This document shows, one piece after another, positions 26,474 through 35,582 of a stretch of DNA of 64,000 nucleotides. A program made the position numbers and the translations under genes. The stretch is from Thermotogae bacterium (lineage in GTDB: Bacteria; Thermotogota; Thermotogae; Petrotogales; Petrotogaceae), in contig JACKPH010000002.1 of the NCBI GenBank assembly GCA_024233675.1, positions 186,001-250,000 of the forward strand, written 5' to 3'. Each line of letters starts with the position of its first letter. The first letter of the stretch is position 1. The notes beneath the pieces are model-generated. The model saw only the letters and a list, made by a program, of their open reading frames with translations, searched no databases and was not told the DNA's origin.

Positions 26474-27745
26474 TTATACCAGACATTTTTCATACACTTC
26501 CTTGTACGGATAGTTTTCTGACAAATTCATAATTACAGTTCTTGCGGTTTTAATGATTTTGGCTGCAAGAAATACATACTTCAAACGAAAGGTCTTTATT
26601 TGCTGTCTGTATTCTGAAGGCTCTAAGGAATCAATCTTGAACAACAAAAACAGGTTATATGAAAGCATCATCATTTGAAACACCGCTTCATTTGCCCAAA
26701 ATGATTTAAGTAAAAGATGACCCACCGCCATGTCGTATTTGGCTTCTTTAATATAGTTCTCAGCATTGCCACGTTTTTCATAGGATATAACTACTTTTTT
26801 CAGAAAGCAATGTAGTGTTTGTCACAAAGAAAAAGTATTCGTACTCAGAGCCTTCTGTAAAAGTGATATTTGTGCTCTTTCTTTTTCTGGTTTCAGTACA
26901 CGAGACACAAATAAACCTTCTATCTTTTCTCCCAGTTATCTAATTTTGTAAACAGTTCTGTAGTTTCTCTGCCTTCTTCACCCTTTAACGAATACAACCT
27001 GATGAATTCGTTGCTTGGGATGCAAGCGTAGAATAACTTTTGGCTTTAATTAAATATTTGCAACCAAGAGATTCTATCGTTTCAATAATTTTTTTCATCA
27101 AAGTAGCCACTATCCATTCGAAATAAAATCTCTAAATCATCTGTTTTGATGTTGGCTACTATTTCTTTGATCATTTCAGATGCACCGTTAGTAGCTGTGT
27201 AAGTATTGCCACTTTACAAAACCGGTGACGTAGGCTTTAATTCGTCGCAAAATGCAAACTGGATATTGTAGCATCGGTTTCCTAGTTTCTGGGATTATAT
27301 CCTTTTGATGCACCTTCTGATGACCTTTCTACGTTGATTACACTACTATCAATATCAATCGTAATGGATGTCAATTTACTTTTTTAGTGAGCAGTTTTTT
27401 AAAGACTTTAAAATTAATGTCTCTAAACATTTGTGTTGTCTTAAAGGTGAAGTTTCCTAAAAACCGTGACACTGTTTCAGGTTCTTTTACGGAAATATCA
27501 AATTCATTAACGAGTGGATCATTTTGAAGGAGCTTTAGACGTTCTAGCTTGTCTATACCAATAAAGTGACCACAGATCATCGTCTTTATATGATTCATCT
27601 TGATTTTATTTGTGGAGTCATTATCAAATACGAGGTCATTTTCAACTAGATCAAAAATCTCATTACTTTTTGCGTTCTCAAGGAGAAGAAAAAGACCTGC
27701 ATTTGATGTTAGATTCTTAGCTGTGAAATCAATTTTATTAATCAT
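26474..27745 (-). pseudogene. IS1380-family transposase, decayed
   Basis: N-terminal 124 residues at 27371-27745 (MINKIDFTAKNLTSNAGLFLLLENAK, then MICGHFIGIDKLERLKLLQNDP) and a C-terminal piece at 26474-26731 (QIKTFRLKYVFLAAKIIKTARTVIMNLSENYPY) match the ends of IS1380 transposases. Between them fragments such as ITIDIDSSVINVE and LFRMDSGYFDEK appear in shifting frames with in-frame stops. Several indels make it inactive. Confidence 0.85.
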
Positions 27746-27837
27746 AATTTAAACCCCTTTTTCTGCTTTTGTTACTATTATTATACCATATATCGACTCA
27801 TAAAAGCTGATAATTCAACACATTTTTGAGCATTTTT

Positions 27838-27858
27838 CTTTCACCCAATGGGTGAAAG
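27838..27858. repeat. Perfect palindrome near right end of the insertion
   Basis: CTTTCACCCA and TGGGTGAAAG, 10-bp arms around one base, about 70 bp inside the right junction and upstream of the transposase start. May be a transposase or promoter control site. Confidence 0.6.
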
Positions 27859-27927
27859 CTGAATTTTGAAGGAACGTATATTTATCAATGCTTTGAGGGT
27901 GGTTTATAAAGTACTGACGTAGAATCT

Positions 27928-28195
27928 CAGTAATATCTGAATTTTTATAATATTTTTTAAGTATTTTAAATATAATATTTTTTCTTTCTTTGCTTCCCGC
28001 ACCGGAAAAAGATCCTGTAACAAAATCAGTATTTCCTGTCAGAGAATACATTTCGCTTACAAGTTTTTCTATTTCATTTTCATCTGCCGCAGTAATATTT
28101 ATCCCTTTTTTTATTCTGTCGGAATAAACAATACCATTTTTATTTACAGTAAATCTTAAATTTGTTCCACCGCCGTCTATACCAAGAGATATCAA
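27928..28195 (-). pseudogene. BadF/BadG-type sugar kinase, N-terminal part (split by insertion)
   Basis: First 89 codons of the kinase: MISLGIDGGGTNLRF (first phosphate loop DGGGT) and VTGSFSGAGSKERKN. The frame runs on into the insertion and stops at about 27815 with foreign residues. The rest is at 24077-24642. It overlaps the gntR stop by 4 bp, so it was the fifth gene of the namZ operon. CAGTAATA at 27928-27935 is the right copy of the target duplication. Confidence 0.92.
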
Positions 28196-28920
28196 ATTTG
28201 CTTCACCACCTTAAATTTATACTTATCTCCTCTGTAAATAGACTTTACATATTCTATGCACTGACCGTCCTTAAGATAAGTATAACGTGTTCTCAGTGCT
28301 GCCGGAGCGCCTTTTTTCTGCTGAAGAATATCTGATTCATCTTTATCAAGAACTGTAATTTCAAGCGTTTCTTCGGCATAGGCAAGTCCAAGTTCAAATT
28401 CCTCCTGAAAAATATGATAAAGGGATTCTTTTGACATATCTCTGTCTATAACATTTAAAACTCTGAGATCCGCAAGAGGATTAAGATATGCGGTTTCTAT
28501 TGCATAAGGCTCGTCGTTAATATACCTTATTCTTTTCAGCATCAGAACTCTTGAATCTTTTGGTGTTTTAAATATTCCGTCAAATTCAGTTTCGGCTTTT
28601 ACAAGTTTATTTTCAAGTACAACTGATTTTGTTTCGCTTCCGGAATTCTGAACATCATCTGTAAAACCTCTTAACTTAGACATTTGTTCTTCACGTTTTT
28701 TACCGGTAAAAAAAGTTCCTTTACCTTTTTTTCTGTCTATAAGACCTTCTCTTTTAAGTTCATCAAGAGCCCGTCTTACTGTTAATCTGGAAACATTATA
28801 ATTTTCGCATATTTCTTTTTCAGTAGGAAGTTTATCTCCCTTCTGATATTTATCATTTTCAAAATCCTCTTTAATGGAATTATAGAGTTTATAATATAAC
28901 GGCAGAGGTGTTTCATTCAT
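28192..28920 (-). CDS. GntR-family regulator, HutC type with UTRA domain (NagR-like)
   Basis: 242 residues. Winged helix (LYYKLYNSIKEDFENDKYQKGDKLPTEKEICENYNVSRLTVRRALDELKREGLI) followed by a UTRA effector domain (RIRYINDEPYAIETAYLNP). HutC/NagR members sense phosphorylated amino sugars. Its place inside the salvage operon and GT-N4-AC sites in the namZ promoter suggest it represses that operon and perhaps the divergent transporter. Confidence 0.93.
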   Translation of the reverse strand: MNETPLPLYYKLYNSIKEDFENDKYQKGDKLPTEKEICENYNVSRLTVRRALDELKREGLIDRKKGKGTFFTGKKREEQMSKLRGFTDDVQNSGSETKSVVLENKLVKAETEFDGIFKTPKDSRVLMLKRIRYINDEPYAIETAYLNPLADLRVLNVIDRDMSKESLYHIFQEEFELGLAYAEETLEITVLDKDESDILQQKKGAPAALRTRYTYLKDGQCIEYVKSIYRGDKYKFKVVKQI

Positions 28921-28925
28921 AAATT

Positions 28926-29822
28926 TTACCCCCTTAAGATATTTAAAGCCTGATTTAAAACTTCTGTTTTTTCAAGTGCTTTTTTACATTCTTCTTTTGA
29001 TTTCCCTGATAATATCATTAAAATAGCAAGTTTTGGTTTTTTGTCAGCATTAAAAAGATACTCTCTGCTTTTTTCCTCATTTATACCGGTTATTTCGGAT
29101 ATCATTCTTACAGCCCTGAGTACAAGCTTTTCATTGAGAAGCATAACATCGACCATATAATTTTTAAATGTTTTCCCCATTTTTATCATTGTAACCGTGG
29201 ATATCATGTTTAAAGCAAGTTTCTGAGCTGTTCCCGCTTTCATTCTCGTACTTCCTGTCACAACTTCCGGACCGGAAACAAGAGAAACAACAGTATCAGC
29301 AAAATCTTTAAGTAAAGGATCTTCCACATTACATATAAGAGCTGTTCTGCAACCCATTTTTTTAGCTTCATCAAGTATACCCTTTACAAAAGGAGTTCTT
29401 CCGCTTGCGGTTATTCCTATAACCATATCAGATGAATTCACATTGTTTTTTCTTATTTCTTCTCTTCCGGATCCGCAGTCATCCTCAACAGCTTCAAGAG
29501 CAAGGAAAAAAGCATCTTTACCGCCAGCCATCAAAGGAAGAAACAATCCGGGTTTAACTCCGTAAGTAGGAACTGTTTCAACAGCATCAACAACAGCTAT
29601 TCTTCCGCTGGTACCCGCTCCGGCATAAATAATTCTTCCGCCGTTTTTTAAACTTTTTATACAGTCATTTACAATTATATCAATTTCTTCTATAACTTTT
29701 GATACGGCAAGCGGAACTTTTTTATCTTCATCATTTATTATTTTTAGTATTTCATAAGTAGTAAGTTCATCAAGATTTGATGTATTAGGATTATTTTTTT
29801 CTGTTTCAAGTTTTTCAAGCAT
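28926..29822 (-). CDS. murQ: N-acetylmuramic acid 6-phosphate etherase
   Basis: Removes D-lactate from MurNAc-6-phosphate to give GlcNAc-6-phosphate. 298 residues with the SIS-domain signatures GAGTSGRIAVVDAVE, VIGITASGRTPFVKG and GPEVVTGSTRMKAGTAQKLALNM. Overlaps nagZ by 8 bp. Its substrate should come from the kinase that is now interrupted, unless another kinase or a PTS supplies it. Confidence 0.96.
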   Translation of the reverse strand: MLEKLETEKNNPNTSNLDELTTYEILKIINDEDKKVPLAVSKVIEEIDIIVNDCIKSLKNGGRIIYAGAGTSGRIAVVDAVETVPTYGVKPGLFLPLMAGGKDAFFLALEAVEDDCGSGREEIRKNNVNSSDMVIGITASGRTPFVKGILDEAKKMGCRTALICNVEDPLLKDFADTVVSLVSGPEVVTGSTRMKAGTAQKLALNMISTVTMIKMGKTFKNYMVDVMLLNEKLVLRAVRMISEITGINEEKSREYLFNADKKPKLAILMILSGKSKEECKKALEKTEVLNQALNILRG

Positions 29823-31353
29823 TACTTTTCCTCCACTCTAAAGGTAGCTTTCCGTCAGGTTTTATGTTCCCTTCAAATAATTTTTTTATTGCTTTCTGTT
29901 GATTCACTGTGTATCCGTATGAACAGTAACAGTTTTTAACTCCTTCTATTCCTGCGTCATAAGGATTTCTCAGAGCTATTAATATGAGTTCTTCCGAAAC
30001 TTTTGCAATTTCTTCGGCAAGTTTTTTCTGTCCCTCGTAAAGATGTGCATTTTCAGTGAAAATAACATTTACTTTGCCTTTTGCTTTTTCAGTATATTTG
30101 CTGATAATATTTTCGTTTTCTTTAGGGTCAAAAATATATAAAGGTGTTTCGTACATATCTGATATTTCTTTTGCTATTTCAGGAATTCCTTCTTTTTTAT
30201 CTTCAACAAGAACCAATCTTGTAAGTTTTACCGAAAAAACATTGTCTATTTTTTTTAGCGGAAAATTTATATTTCCTGATATTTTTGTAACTGCCTGTTC
30301 GGAAATATTCTGAACGGTTTCTTTGTCTGATTCTCTGTTTATATTTTCTAAAGGAATTACCGGAAAATCAGAAAATTTATTTCTTATATTTACTATTCTT
30401 TCCAAAGATTCTTCCATTCTTTTTTCTAAAATTTTATTATTTTTTATTTTATTTTCCATAAATTTTTTAACTCTTATCTGCATTTCTGTATCATGACATA
30501 CGGAAAGTATATCCATACCGGCTTCAAATGCTTTTAAAACTGATTCTTCGGGAGAATAATAATTAGCTACCCCTCCCATTGTAAGATCATCGGCAATAAG
30601 TACTCCGTCATATTTTAACTCTTTTCTTATAAGATCTGTCAGTACTTTTTCCGAAATAGTTGCAGGTTCTTTTTTATCCTGAATTTTACTTATCCATACA
30701 TGACTCGGCATCCATGACGGAGCTTTTACATTTATAAAAGGATAAAATTCCGTTTTATACATTTCCTCAACACTTATATTTAACTCAGGCATATCAAGAT
30801 GTGCATCAACAGCAACTCTTCCTTTCCCGGGAAAATGTTTTATACATGATAGTATTCCTTCTTCTTCAAGACCTTTGATAAAATTTGAAGAAAAATCAAC
30901 AACAGTTTCCCTGCAGTCGGAATAACTTCTTATACCTATTCCGGGATTATCAGGATTATTGTTTATATCTACAACCGGTGCAAGATCCCAGTCTATACCG
31001 ATAGCTTTCATTTCTCTTCCGAGTATTTTACCTATTTTATATGCATTTTCTGAATTTCCCGTAGCAGAAACCGCCATGGCACTCGGAGCTACCGTAAATC
31101 CCTCCAGAAGTCTTGTTACTATTCCGCCTTCCTGATCTATAGTAAAAAGAGGCTTATATCCGAGATATACGGTAATATCATCTATAAGTTTTTTTACCTG
31201 AAATTTATTTTCTATATTTCTTGAAAATAAAATTACGGAACCGGGTTTTACCTCATCTAAAAGTCTTTTTGTTTCATCATCAAGTATAGTTGAAGGAACA
31301 CCTATCATGAAAAGTCTTCCCGTTTTTTCTGAAAAATCAGTTGGTTTAAACAT
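29815..31353 (-). CDS. nagZ: Beta-N-acetylhexosaminidase, family GH3 (NagZ)
   Basis: Splits GlcNAc from MurNAc or its peptides. 512 residues: an N-terminal GH3 barrel with KHFPGKGRVAVDAHLDMP (the catalytic D-x-H loop) and the nucleophile aspartate in VLIADDLTMGGVA, and a C-terminal domain of about 170 residues as in long NagZ forms. No signal peptide, so it probably acts in the cytoplasm on imported disaccharides. Overlaps namZ and murQ. Confidence 0.94.
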   Translation of the reverse strand: MFKPTDFSEKTGRLFMIGVPSTILDDETKRLLDEVKPGSVILFSRNIENKFQVKKLIDDITVYLGYKPLFTIDQEGGIVTRLLEGFTVAPSAMAVSATGNSENAYKIGKILGREMKAIGIDWDLAPVVDINNNPDNPGIGIRSYSDCRETVVDFSSNFIKGLEEEGILSCIKHFPGKGRVAVDAHLDMPELNISVEEMYKTEFYPFINVKAPSWMPSHVWISKIQDKKEPATISEKVLTDLIRKELKYDGVLIADDLTMGGVANYYSPEESVLKAFEAGMDILSVCHDTEMQIRVKKFMENKIKNNKILEKRMEESLERIVNIRNKFSDFPVIPLENINRESDKETVQNISEQAVTKISGNINFPLKKIDNVFSVKLTRLVLVEDKKEGIPEIAKEISDMYETPLYIFDPKENENIISKYTEKAKGKVNVIFTENAHLYEGQKKLAEEIAKVSEELILIALRNPYDAGIEGVKNCYCSYGYTVNQQKAIKKLFEGNIKPDGKLPLEWRKSNA

Positions 31354-32437
31354 CAGTCTTCAGCTCCTTATTATATATAAGTATATCCTTACAGAATGTT
31401 TTATATTCTTCCAGTTCTTCACCGGAAAAACCCGTAAAATTAATAATTTCCTCTTTTTCAAATCCGGAAAGTGTTTTTATTCTTTCATTAAATTCAAACT
31501 CATCATATTTTGTTAAATATCTGAGTATAAAAAAAGATATTTTAATAAAGTTGTTATTTTCATCAGGAAAAAATTCTATACCGTGACATAATTCACCGCT
31601 ATACTTTGAAAAGAGAGGTATAAACTCTCTCTTTCTTACCGGAATATTTTTTTTGTTAAGTTCAGAAAAAAGTTCTCCGTTATCAAGCCAAGGAGCACCT
31701 ATATAAAGAAAAGGCTTAGTTGTACCTCTGCCTTCCGAAAAATTAGTACCTTCAAAAAAACAGTTTCCGCTGTAAGCTATTACATTTGAAAATTCAGGAA
31801 GATTAGGCGAAGGAACATTCCATTTAAGACCTGTTTCAGGAAAGGCTTCTCCGTTATAATTTTTACATTTTATAACTTTTAAAGAAACCCTTAGATTCAT
31901 TAATTTTACATAATAGCCGGCAAGTTCTCCGGGTGTAAGGCCGTATCTTACAGGAAGTTTATACCCGCCTACAAAGGAATTGTATTTTATCCTGTTTCCC
32001 TGAACTGTTCTGCCCAGAGGATTTATTCTGTCAAGAACAACAAATTCTTTTCCGTTTTCAGAAGCAGCTTCAAGACAGTATGCCAGAGTATAGATAAAAG
32101 TATAAAATCTAAGTCCGACATCCTGTATATCATAAATAAGACAGTCAATCCCTTCGAGCATTTCTGCCGAAGGTTTTTTATTTTCGCCGTAAAGACTTAT
32201 AACAGGTATTTTATAGAGGGGATGTATACTGTCTGAATATTCTTTACCGTCCGGAAGACCGTAAAGTCCGTGCTCCGGAGTAAAAATTTTTACTATATTC
32301 AGTTTTTCGGTAATTTCTCCGAGAGCATCTCTCATATCTGCTGTAACAAAGGAAAAATTTATAATTAAACCTATTTTTTTATCTTTATATCTGATATATT
32401 CGTTTTCAAGAAAAACATCTATTCCCTGTAATACCAT
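31346..32437 (-). CDS. namZ: Exo-beta-N-acetylmuramidase (NamZ, DUF1343)
   Basis: Releases MurNAc from the end of peptidoglycan fragments. About 363 residues: GLIINFSFVT, IFTPEHGLYG, CLIYDIQDVGLRFYTFIYTL, VLDRINPLGR, and FFEGTNFSEGRGTTKPF, all typical of DUF1343. No signal peptide is visible, unlike many secreted NamZ, suggesting intracellular use on imported fragments. The ATG at 32437 follows GAGGTG. First gene of the salvage operon. Confidence 0.93.
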   Translation of the reverse strand: MVLQGIDVFLENEYIRYKDKKIGLIINFSFVTADMRDALGEITEKLNIVKIFTPEHGLYGLPDGKEYSDSIHPLYKIPVISLYGENKKPSAEMLEGIDCLIYDIQDVGLRFYTFIYTLAYCLEAASENGKEFVVLDRINPLGRTVQGNRIKYNSFVGGYKLPVRYGLTPGELAGYYVKLMNLRVSLKVIKCKNYNGEAFPETGLKWNVPSPNLPEFSNVIAYSGNCFFEGTNFSEGRGTTKPFLYIGAPWLDNGELFSELNKKNIPVRKREFIPLFSKYSGELCHGIEFFPDENNNFIKISFFILRYLTKYDEFEFNERIKTLSGFEKEEIINFTGFSGEELEEYKTFCKDILIYNKELKTDV

Positions 32438-32457
32438 TTTTATCACCTCATCGTAAT

Positions 32458-32486
32458 ATTTTATATATGTTATTACATTATGTCAA
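32458..32486 (-). promoter_or_regulatory. namZ promoter with palindrome in the spacer
   Basis: Minus strand: TTGACA (32481-32486), 17-bp spacer, TAAAAT (32458-32463). ATGTTATTACAT at 32467-32478 fills the spacer and has the GT-N4-AC core known for HutC-type GntR sites. Its reverse complement occurs at 32699-32710. Confidence 0.78.
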
Positions 32487-32550
32487 ATTTAATTATCGGT
32501 TATTCAAGATTAATTATTAATGATTATATCTGTTTTAATAAAAATAACTA

Positions 32551-32597
32551 AAAAAAGCTCTTTAATCCGGTTGGTTATTTTTAGAAAAAAGCTCTTT
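32551..32597 (+). repeat. Two 13-bp direct repeats
   Basis: AAAAAAGCTCTTT at 32551-32563 and 32585-32597 in the divergent region. Function unknown; the remainder of 32487-32698 shows no gene. Confidence 0.45.
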
Positions 32598-32698
32598 TAA
32601 AGGTTGTTTTAGGAAAAAGTTATTTTTTTTACTTTTAACAAATTTTAAGTTTTTTAACGATAATCCTTATTTTTTTTCCGTAAAACGGATTAGATTAT

Positions 32699-32750
32699 AT
32701 GTAATAACATTTAATCATATTTTGTATAAACGAAAAACATGTTATATAAT
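32699..32750 (+). promoter_or_regulatory. Promoter of the dipeptide-type ABC operon with mirrored operator
   Basis: TTGTAT (32722-32727), 17-bp spacer, TATAAT (32745-32750). ATGTAATAACAT at 32699-32710 is the exact reverse complement of the site in the namZ promoter, here 11 bp upstream of the -35 box. Confidence 0.7.
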
Positions 32751-32786
32751 TAACTCGATTTTAACTTATTAAAGGGGGTAACAAGA

Positions 32787-34526
32787 ATGAAAAAAACACT
32801 TATCCTTATAGTAATTCTTGCTATGGGATTGGCTTTAATCGCATCTGATTACACAGTAAACAAAATGTTTACCAAAGAAAAAGCAAAAACCGGAGGAACT
32901 ATTACGATTTCTCTCGATAGTGCCCCGCAGTCTTTTAACCATTACGGAGCTTTGGATAACGCAGTATATACAGTTATGGGACAGGTTCTTATTCCTCTTG
33001 TTGAAATGAACCCTATAACTCTTGAAATAGAGCCTGGTATGGCTGAATCATGGGAAATATCGCCTAATAACAAAGAAGTAACTTTTCATCTGAGAGCTTC
33101 AAAATGGTCTGACGGTGTTGCATTTAACGCTGATGACGTAATGTTCTCAATGCAGTACTTTGTTATGAATAAATTTGCTGAAGGTAATCAGGTTGCAAGA
33201 TATACTCTCGGCGGAAAACTTGTTGAATGGAAAAAAGTTGATAATATGACAGTAAAAGCAATTCTTCCTGAACCTTACGGAGCTTTCTTCACTGTTCTTG
33301 CACAGGCAGTTCTTGTTCCTAAACATAAACTTGACGGAAAATTTGATAAAAATGATCTCGGTTCAGTTAACAAACTATGGACAACTGATGTTGATATGAG
33401 TGAAATAGCAGGAACAGGTCCTTTTGTTGTAAAAGATTATTATCCTGACCAGAAAATAGTACTTAAAAGAAATCCTTATTACTGGAAAGTCGATTCAAAA
33501 GGTATAAGACTTCCTTACGCTGATGAACTTGATTACCTCATAATAAAAGATCCTGAAGTTGCCGTTGCAAAATTTTTATCAGGAGAACTTGACTATTTAA
33601 AAATAACTTCAAAAGATTATCCGTCTTTAAAACAGAAAGAACTAAAAGGAGCAGATTTTAAAGTTTATAAAGGTCAGCCGACAAAACCTACACCTTCTCC
33701 TATTCATATAACATTTAACTTTGATGCCGAAAATCAGCAGCTCAGAGAAGTTTTCAGAAATGATGATTTCAGAAGAGCTATGGAATATGCTTTAGACAGA
33801 GAAAGAATAATAGAGGAAGTTTATAATACTTTAGCTGTTGTTGGCGGTGTACCTGTACTTCCAAGCAACAAAGCTTTCTATAATCCTGAAATAGAAAATA
33901 TAAGAAGATCTTTTGATCTTGATAAAGCTTCTGAACTCCTTGACAAAATAGGTATAAAAGACAGAAACCGTGACGGTATAAGAGAATTCCCCAACGGTCA
34001 GCAGTTCAGATTTGTTCTTCTTACAAGAAATCAGCAGGATTTTCAGGATATAGCTTATCTTTATTCACAGGATTTAAAATCAATAGGTGTTAATGTTGAT
34101 TTACAGATTCTTGATGCAGGTCTTACTTCACAGAAAGCTCTTGCCGGAGATTATGAAGCAGCTATAATGGCTTTCGGTAATCAGCCTGATCCTCAGCTTA
34201 GAAAAGCTATATGGCAGCCGGGTAACCCTCTTTACTATAACCATTTATCATCAATGGATAAAGATACAAGAACTGTAATCAAATCAGAATTATATGACTG
34301 GGAACTTAAAATATGGGAAGATTTTGAAAAAGGTCAGGTTACTATGGACCAGGCTTCAAGAAAAACATATTACGATGACTGGCAGAAACTTTATGCAGAA
34401 TATGTACCTTTCATTTATGTTTGTAAAGGTATGGATCTAATGGTTGCATCAAAAGATTTAGGAAATTTCTACCAGCTTGATAACGGAACTATGGTTTACC
34501 TTGAATACACATTATTTAAAAAATAA
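32787..34526 (+). CDS. ABC importer solute-binding protein, family 5 (peptide/oligosaccharide)
   Basis: 579 residues. Signal peptide MKKTLILIVILAMGLALIAS without a lipobox cysteine, then the SBP5 fold: GGTITISLDSAPQSFNHYGALDN, FHLRASKWSDGVAFNADDV and the late DLDKASELLDKIGIKDRNRDG. In Thermotogota this class often binds oligosaccharides rather than peptides. First gene of a five-gene operon diverging from the MurNAc salvage operon, so a muropeptide or disaccharide substrate is possible. Confidence 0.93.
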   Translation: MKKTLILIVILAMGLALIASDYTVNKMFTKEKAKTGGTITISLDSAPQSFNHYGALDNAVYTVMGQVLIPLVEMNPITLEIEPGMAESWEISPNNKEVTFHLRASKWSDGVAFNADDVMFSMQYFVMNKFAEGNQVARYTLGGKLVEWKKVDNMTVKAILPEPYGAFFTVLAQAVLVPKHKLDGKFDKNDLGSVNKLWTTDVDMSEIAGTGPFVVKDYYPDQKIVLKRNPYYWKVDSKGIRLPYADELDYLIIKDPEVAVAKFLSGELDYLKITSKDYPSLKQKELKGADFKVYKGQPTKPTPSPIHITFNFDAENQQLREVFRNDDFRRAMEYALDRERIIEEVYNTLAVVGGVPVLPSNKAFYNPEIENIRRSFDLDKASELLDKIGIKDRNRDGIREFPNGQQFRFVLLTRNQQDFQDIAYLYSQDLKSIGVNVDLQILDAGLTSQKALAGDYEAAIMAFGNQPDPQLRKAIWQPGNPLYYNHLSSMDKDTRTVIKSELYDWELKIWEDFEKGQVTMDQASRKTYYDDWQKLYAEYVPFIYVCKGMDLMVASKDLGNFYQLDNGTMVYLEYTLFKK

Positions 34527-34531
34527 AATAA

Positions 34532-34552
34532 AGGGGAGGAAACTCCTCCCCT
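34532..34552 (+). other. Intercistronic hairpin after the binding-protein gene
   Basis: AGGGGAGG pairs with CCTCCCCT around a 5-nt loop, followed by TCTGTTTTT. This G+C-rich stem just behind the binding-protein stop probably makes a partial terminator or mRNA stabiliser. Confidence 0.75.
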
Positions 34553-34601
34553 CTGTTTTTAAAATAATTTTACCAAGAATTTCAAAAACGGAGGAAATAA
34601 T

Positions 34602-35570
34602 ATGTGGTCTTTCATAACAAGACGTTTGCTAATAATGATACCTATGATGTTTTTTATATCAATTATTAGTTTTACAATTACAGAACTGCAGCCGGGTGAT
34701 TTTGCAACACAATTTCTAAACAATCCACGTGTTTCTCCCGAACAGATAATTCAGTTAAGAGAAAAATTAGGTTTGGATAAACCTGCAACAGAAAGATATC
34801 TTATATGGATTAAGGGTATAGTAACAAAAGGAGATTTCGGTTATTCCTTTGCATATAAAAGACCTGTGGGAGAACTAATATGGGAAAGAATGGGCTGGAC
34901 TGTCACCATAGCCCTTATAACTATTTTGTTTCAGTGGCTGATATCTATACCGGTCGGTATATATTCGGCACTTCATCCATATTCTGCAGGTGATTATACA
35001 TTAACTACTATAGGTTTTTTAGGTATGTCAATACCTAATTTTTTCTATGCACTTATATTAATGTGGGTTGCTTTAAAATTCGGTTCAACTTCTGTAGGAG
35101 GAATATTTTCCGCAGAATATATAGGTGCTCCCTGGAGTATTGCAAAGTTTGCTGATCTTCTAAAACATATATGGTTACCTTTAATCGTTATAGGAACAGA
35201 GGGACTGGCAAGTCTTATGAGAATTATGCGAGGAAACATGCTTGATGTTGTAGGCTCACCTTTTGTAAATTCTCTGAAAGCAAGAGGTCTTAAAGACGGT
35301 GTCGTAAAAAAGCATGCTATAAAAAATGCTATTAATCCGATGGTTTCCATAGCAGGAATGCAGCTCCCTGATATATTCAGCGGAACAATAATTACTGCGA
35401 TAGTTTTAAATCTTCCGACAATGGGACCGTTTTTTTACACGGCTTTGCTTAATCATGATCAATACCTTGTAATGACATTCCTTATGTTCATAGCTTTTAT
35501 AACACAGATAGGAAATCTTTTATCTGATATTGCACTTGCTTCTCTTGACCCGAGAATAAGAATCAATTAA
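34602..35570 (+). CDS. Dipeptide-type ABC permease (DppB-like)
   Basis: 322 residues, six membrane helices. MWSFITRRLLIMIPMMFFISIISFTI and QLREKLGLDKPATERYLIWI are typical openings of DppB; the EAA loop is LKARGLKDGVVKKHAIKNAINPMVSIAG, then NLPTMGPFFYTALLNHD. Pairs with the next gene to form the pore. Confidence 0.94.
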   Translation: MWSFITRRLLIMIPMMFFISIISFTITELQPGDFATQFLNNPRVSPEQIIQLREKLGLDKPATERYLIWIKGIVTKGDFGYSFAYKRPVGELIWERMGWTVTIALITILFQWLISIPVGIYSALHPYSAGDYTLTTIGFLGMSIPNFFYALILMWVALKFGSTSVGGIFSAEYIGAPWSIAKFADLLKHIWLPLIVIGTEGLASLMRIMRGNMLDVVGSPFVNSLKARGLKDGVVKKHAIKNAINPMVSIAGMQLPDIFSGTIITAIVLNLPTMGPFFYTALLNHDQYLVMTFLMFIAFITQIGNLLSDIALASLDPRIRIN

Positions 35571-35582
35571 GGGGGTATTGAT

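Larger units (their letters stand above)
24651..27927. mobile_element. 3.3-kb foreign insertion carrying IS1380-like remnant
   Basis: DNA of much higher G+C (35 of 60 bases G or C at 24661-24720) breaks a host kinase gene, bounded by an 8-bp direct repeat. Contents: a thiamine pyrophosphokinase piece cut off at the left junction, a TauE-type transporter, a MarR regulator and a decayed IS1380-type transposase on the right. The cargo looks like Clostridia (Lachnospiraceae) genes. The two ends do not form an obvious inverted repeat, so the unit is not a simple IS or a complete composite transposon. Confidence 0.85.

Noticed and set aside
24651..27927. Chimeric assembly as the explanation for the G+C-rich block
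   Set aside because: The 8-bp duplication and exact restoration of the kinase frame point to a real insertion, though reads should confirm.
32551..32597. Riboswitch or CRISPR-like repeats in the divergent region
   Set aside because: Only two short A/T-rich direct repeats, no conserved aptamer elements and no spacer pattern.
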